Part shown: piece after piece, positions 5,634 through 7,414 of the stretch
Position numbering within the stretch: position 1 is the first letter of the stretch
Layout of the letters: each line of letters begins with the position of its first letter
From: an uncultured Alphaproteobacteria bacterium
Lineage (GTDB): Bacteria; Pseudomonadota; Alphaproteobacteria; Rickettsiales; UBA1997
Reading direction: 5' to 3'
Length of the DNA stretch: 7,414 bases
Assembly (NCBI GenBank): GCA_903898475.1
Contig: CAIUFU010000099.1
Location: 1 to 7,414 of the forward strand
The notes under the pieces: model-generated
Seen by the model: the letters and a program-made list of their open reading frames with translations, nothing else
Database searches by the model: none
Told to the model about the DNA's origin: nothing
Program-made: the position numbers and the translations under genes

Positions 5634-7414
5634 TTGACGCACTTCTCAAGAAATTTTTGACCAAGAAAAATAGAATCGATTCCAAGAAAGCCCCAGTTAA
5701 AACTCCGGACGAAGATTTTATTCCCTATGTTTGTCACTACGATCCAACCACCATTCTAACCAAGAATGGCGAGCTTTTGCAGATCATTCGCATTACCGGA
5801 TTTAGTAATACTTCGGTAATTTCAGAATTAGTTTCTTTGCGCGAAGCGGTGCGTGAGGCTGTGGTAGATCACGTTCAAGACAATAAAGTTGCTTTCTGGT
5901 TTAACACCATTCGCCGCAAAAAAAATATTTCTCCCAAAGGAAAATTTAACGAATTTTTTTCGCAAAAATTTGACGAAGCTTGGACCAAAGAAAATAAGTG
6001 GGACGACCAATATGTTAACGAACTTTACGTCACCATAATCGTTGAAGGCCTCGACACTTCGATTGAGAATCTGCAAGGCTTCATGCGCTCATTTTCTTAC
6101 ATGGCCACCAAATCGCTGCATCGCGATTTCTTAGAAAAAGCCCGCAAAAAATTATCTACAATCGTTGATGGCATCATTTCCGACACTGCCGGATATGGCG
6201 CAAAATTATTAGGAATTGCGGAGTGGGATGGTATTTTATATTCCGAGCCAATGCGCTTTTTTGGCAAAATTGTTAATCTTTACGAAGAGCGTTATCCGCT
6301 AGCCGCAAACGATATTTCACTTGATCTTTCTGACCATAAAATTGCTTTCGGTGATCGTGAATTGGAAGTGCTGGGTGAAAAAAATAAAAACTTCGCCGCG
6401 ATGCTTTCGCTAAAAGAATATTTCGAAGTTTCCACCAATTCGCTTGATCGCATTTTGCAATTGCCTTGCGAATTTATCGTCACCCAATCTTTCGATTTTA
6501 CCTTCAGCAAAAAAGACATCGAGCCTTACGAATATCAAAATTACATTTTGCAAGTCAGCGGCGATGAAGATTTCAGACAGCTGAGCGGCATTGCTGATTT
6601 TATGGAAAGTGGCCAAACCTCTCCCACCGACTACGGCAAACTGCAAACCACCATCATGATTATTGGTCACACTCGCGAAGCTTTGGAAAAAGATATTTAC
6701 TCAGCTTTCGAACAATTTAACGCTTTAGGATTCGTTGTAGTACGCGAAGACGTATTTTCAGAACATTGCTTTTGGTCACAATTGCCGGGAAATTTCCGCT
6801 ATTTACGTCGCCAAAAATTAATCAATACCACGCGCGTCGCGGGATTCGCCGCCTTACATAATTTTCCTACCGGACTCATCGGTGGCAATAAATGGGGACC
6901 AGCAATTACAGCGCTTAAAACCGTTTTAAACACTCCTTATTTTTTCAATTTCCATGATGATGATTTGGGTCACACTGTAATTTTCGGATCAAAAGATTTT
7001 AACGAAACTCCACTACTCAATTTCTTGGTCGCCCAAACTCGCCGAATCGAGAGCAAATTATTTTATTTCGATTTCAAAAACTCTGCCAAATGCTTAATTA
7101 AAGCGCTTTCGGGCAGCTATTACGACATGGCAGTTAACGACGCCGCAAACCCAGAATTCTTACATCTCAATCCGCTTTCACTGCCGAGAAATAGCGCCAA
7201 TCAGAATTTTCTAGTCAGCTTTTTTGAGAATCTTGTTGCCTACGCCAGAGATGTTGTGTCCGACGAAGAAATTAAATTTATTCCTGAAATTGTTGATCGC
7301 ATCCTAACTTCCAACGCCAATAATTTTGCCCTCGCCTCAGAATCTTTTAACACCGCAGAAACCAAAAATATTTACGAAACTTTAACGATTTGGAACGGCG
7401 AAAATTTGGGTCAC
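5630..7414 (+). CDS. VirB4-family type IV secretion ATPase homologue with degenerate Walker A (3' end cut by window edge)
   Basis: VirB4/TrbE/CagE proteins are the large inner-membrane-associated ATPases that power type IV secretion assembly and transfer. Here 595 codons are open from the ATG at 5630 to the window edge; full VirB4 proteins are near 800 residues, so about 200 C-terminal residues are missing. The N-terminal domain begins with IPYVCHYD (31-38) and TKNGELLQIIRITGF, typical of VirB4. The nucleotide site at residues 453-460 reads GSKDFNET, where active VirB4 has a GPTGSGKT-type loop: the inner glycines are gone and the essential Lys is Glu459. The flanks are well kept (LGHTVIFG before, PLLNFLVAQ after), and FYFDFKN (478-484) stands where active enzymes have FFFDKDRG. 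The classical Walker B lies beyond the window. I infer a hydrolysis-defective paralogue like the second VirB4 copy (RvhB4-II) of Rickettsiales; no symbol is given because orthology is unproven. It starts within the gltA stop codon (ATGA). Confidence 0.85.
   Translation, partial: MIDALLKKFLTKKNRIDSKKAPVKTPDEDFIPYVCHYDPTTILTKNGELLQIIRITGFSNTSVISELVSLREAVREAVVDHVQDNKVAFWFNTIRRKKNISPKGKFNEFFSQKFDEAWTKENKWDDQYVNELYVTIIVEGLDTSIENLQGFMRSFSYMATKSLHRDFLEKARKKLSTIVDGIISDTAGYGAKLLGIAEWDGILYSEPMRFFGKIVNLYEERYPLAANDISLDLSDHKIAFGDRELEVLGEKNKNFAAMLSLKEYFEVSTNSLDRILQLPCEFIVTQSFDFTFSKKDIEPYEYQNYILQVSGDEDFRQLSGIADFMESGQTSPTDYGKLQTTIMIIGHTREALEKDIYSAFEQFNALGFVVVREDVFSEHCFWSQLPGNFRYLRRQKLINTTRVAGFAALHNFPTGLIGGNKWGPAITALKTVLNTPYFFNFHDDDLGHTVIFGSKDFNETPLLNFLVAQTRRIESKLFYFDFKNSAKCLIKALSGSYYDMAVNDAANPEFLHLNPLSLPRNSANQNFLVSFFENLVAYARDVVSDEEIKFIPEIVDRILTSNANNFALASESFNTAETKNIYETLTIWNGENLGH

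Noticed and set aside
5828..6670. Minus-strand open frames at 5828-6076, 6292-6519 and 6410-6670
   Set aside because: They are antisense to the VirB4-like gene, overlap each other and resemble no known protein.
5630..7414. VirB4-like gene as a pseudogene
   Set aside because: Despite the lost Walker A, 595 codons remain open without stop or frameshift and conserved segments persist on both sides, which argues for retained function; the missing 3' end leaves some doubt.

Overview
The window reads as a compact stretch of bacterial chromosome, most likely from a Rickettsiales-like alphaproteobacterium. GC looks to be about 40% by eye. The lineage call rests on protein details I recognise from memory, not on a search. 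MnmA carries the Rickettsia-type ACCAG.DIYDAK segment and a GGGWITRE C-terminus. GltA has the Rickettsiales-style FTYDPGF..TASC and IDGDQGIL segments. HslV has a short leader before its catalytic threonine and RTDKYLRHLEAMMIV. The last gene is a VirB4-family ATPase relative resembling the second, divergent VirB4 copy known in Rickettsiales type IV secretion systems.

Layout: (1) 1-1870, minus strand: hslV then tolB, 3 bases apart; tolB runs off the left edge a few residues before its expected end. (2) 1916-3160, plus strand: an AmpG-type MFS permease, divergent from hslV across only 45 bp. (3) 3141-4256, minus strand: mnmA, convergent with ampG, the two overlapping by 20 bp at their 3' ends. 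(4) 4257-4346: the one real intergenic gap (90 bp), between divergent mnmA and gltA, with a candidate sigma70-type gltA promoter and a three-copy heptamer repeat. (5) 4347-7414, plus strand: gltA followed by a VirB4-like gene starting inside the gltA stop codon (ATGA); it runs off the right edge. Coding density is near-total, and I see no tRNA, rRNA, CRISPR, IS element or recognisable riboswitch.

Most of the genes are housekeeping: envelope integrity and cell division (TolB), ATP-dependent proteolysis (HslV), muropeptide uptake (AmpG), tRNA wobble thiolation (MnmA) and the TCA cycle (GltA). They do not form one pathway. TolB and AmpG are both consistent with a cell that still makes and recycles a cell wall. 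The most interesting item is the VirB4-like protein: the N-terminal VirB4 domain and the segments flanking the nucleotide site are intact, but the Walker A loop is destroyed (GSKDFNET where GxxGxGKT is expected). This suggests a non-hydrolysing, structural VirB4 paralogue, placed in translational coupling with citrate synthase. I found no convincing evidence of a wholly new system.
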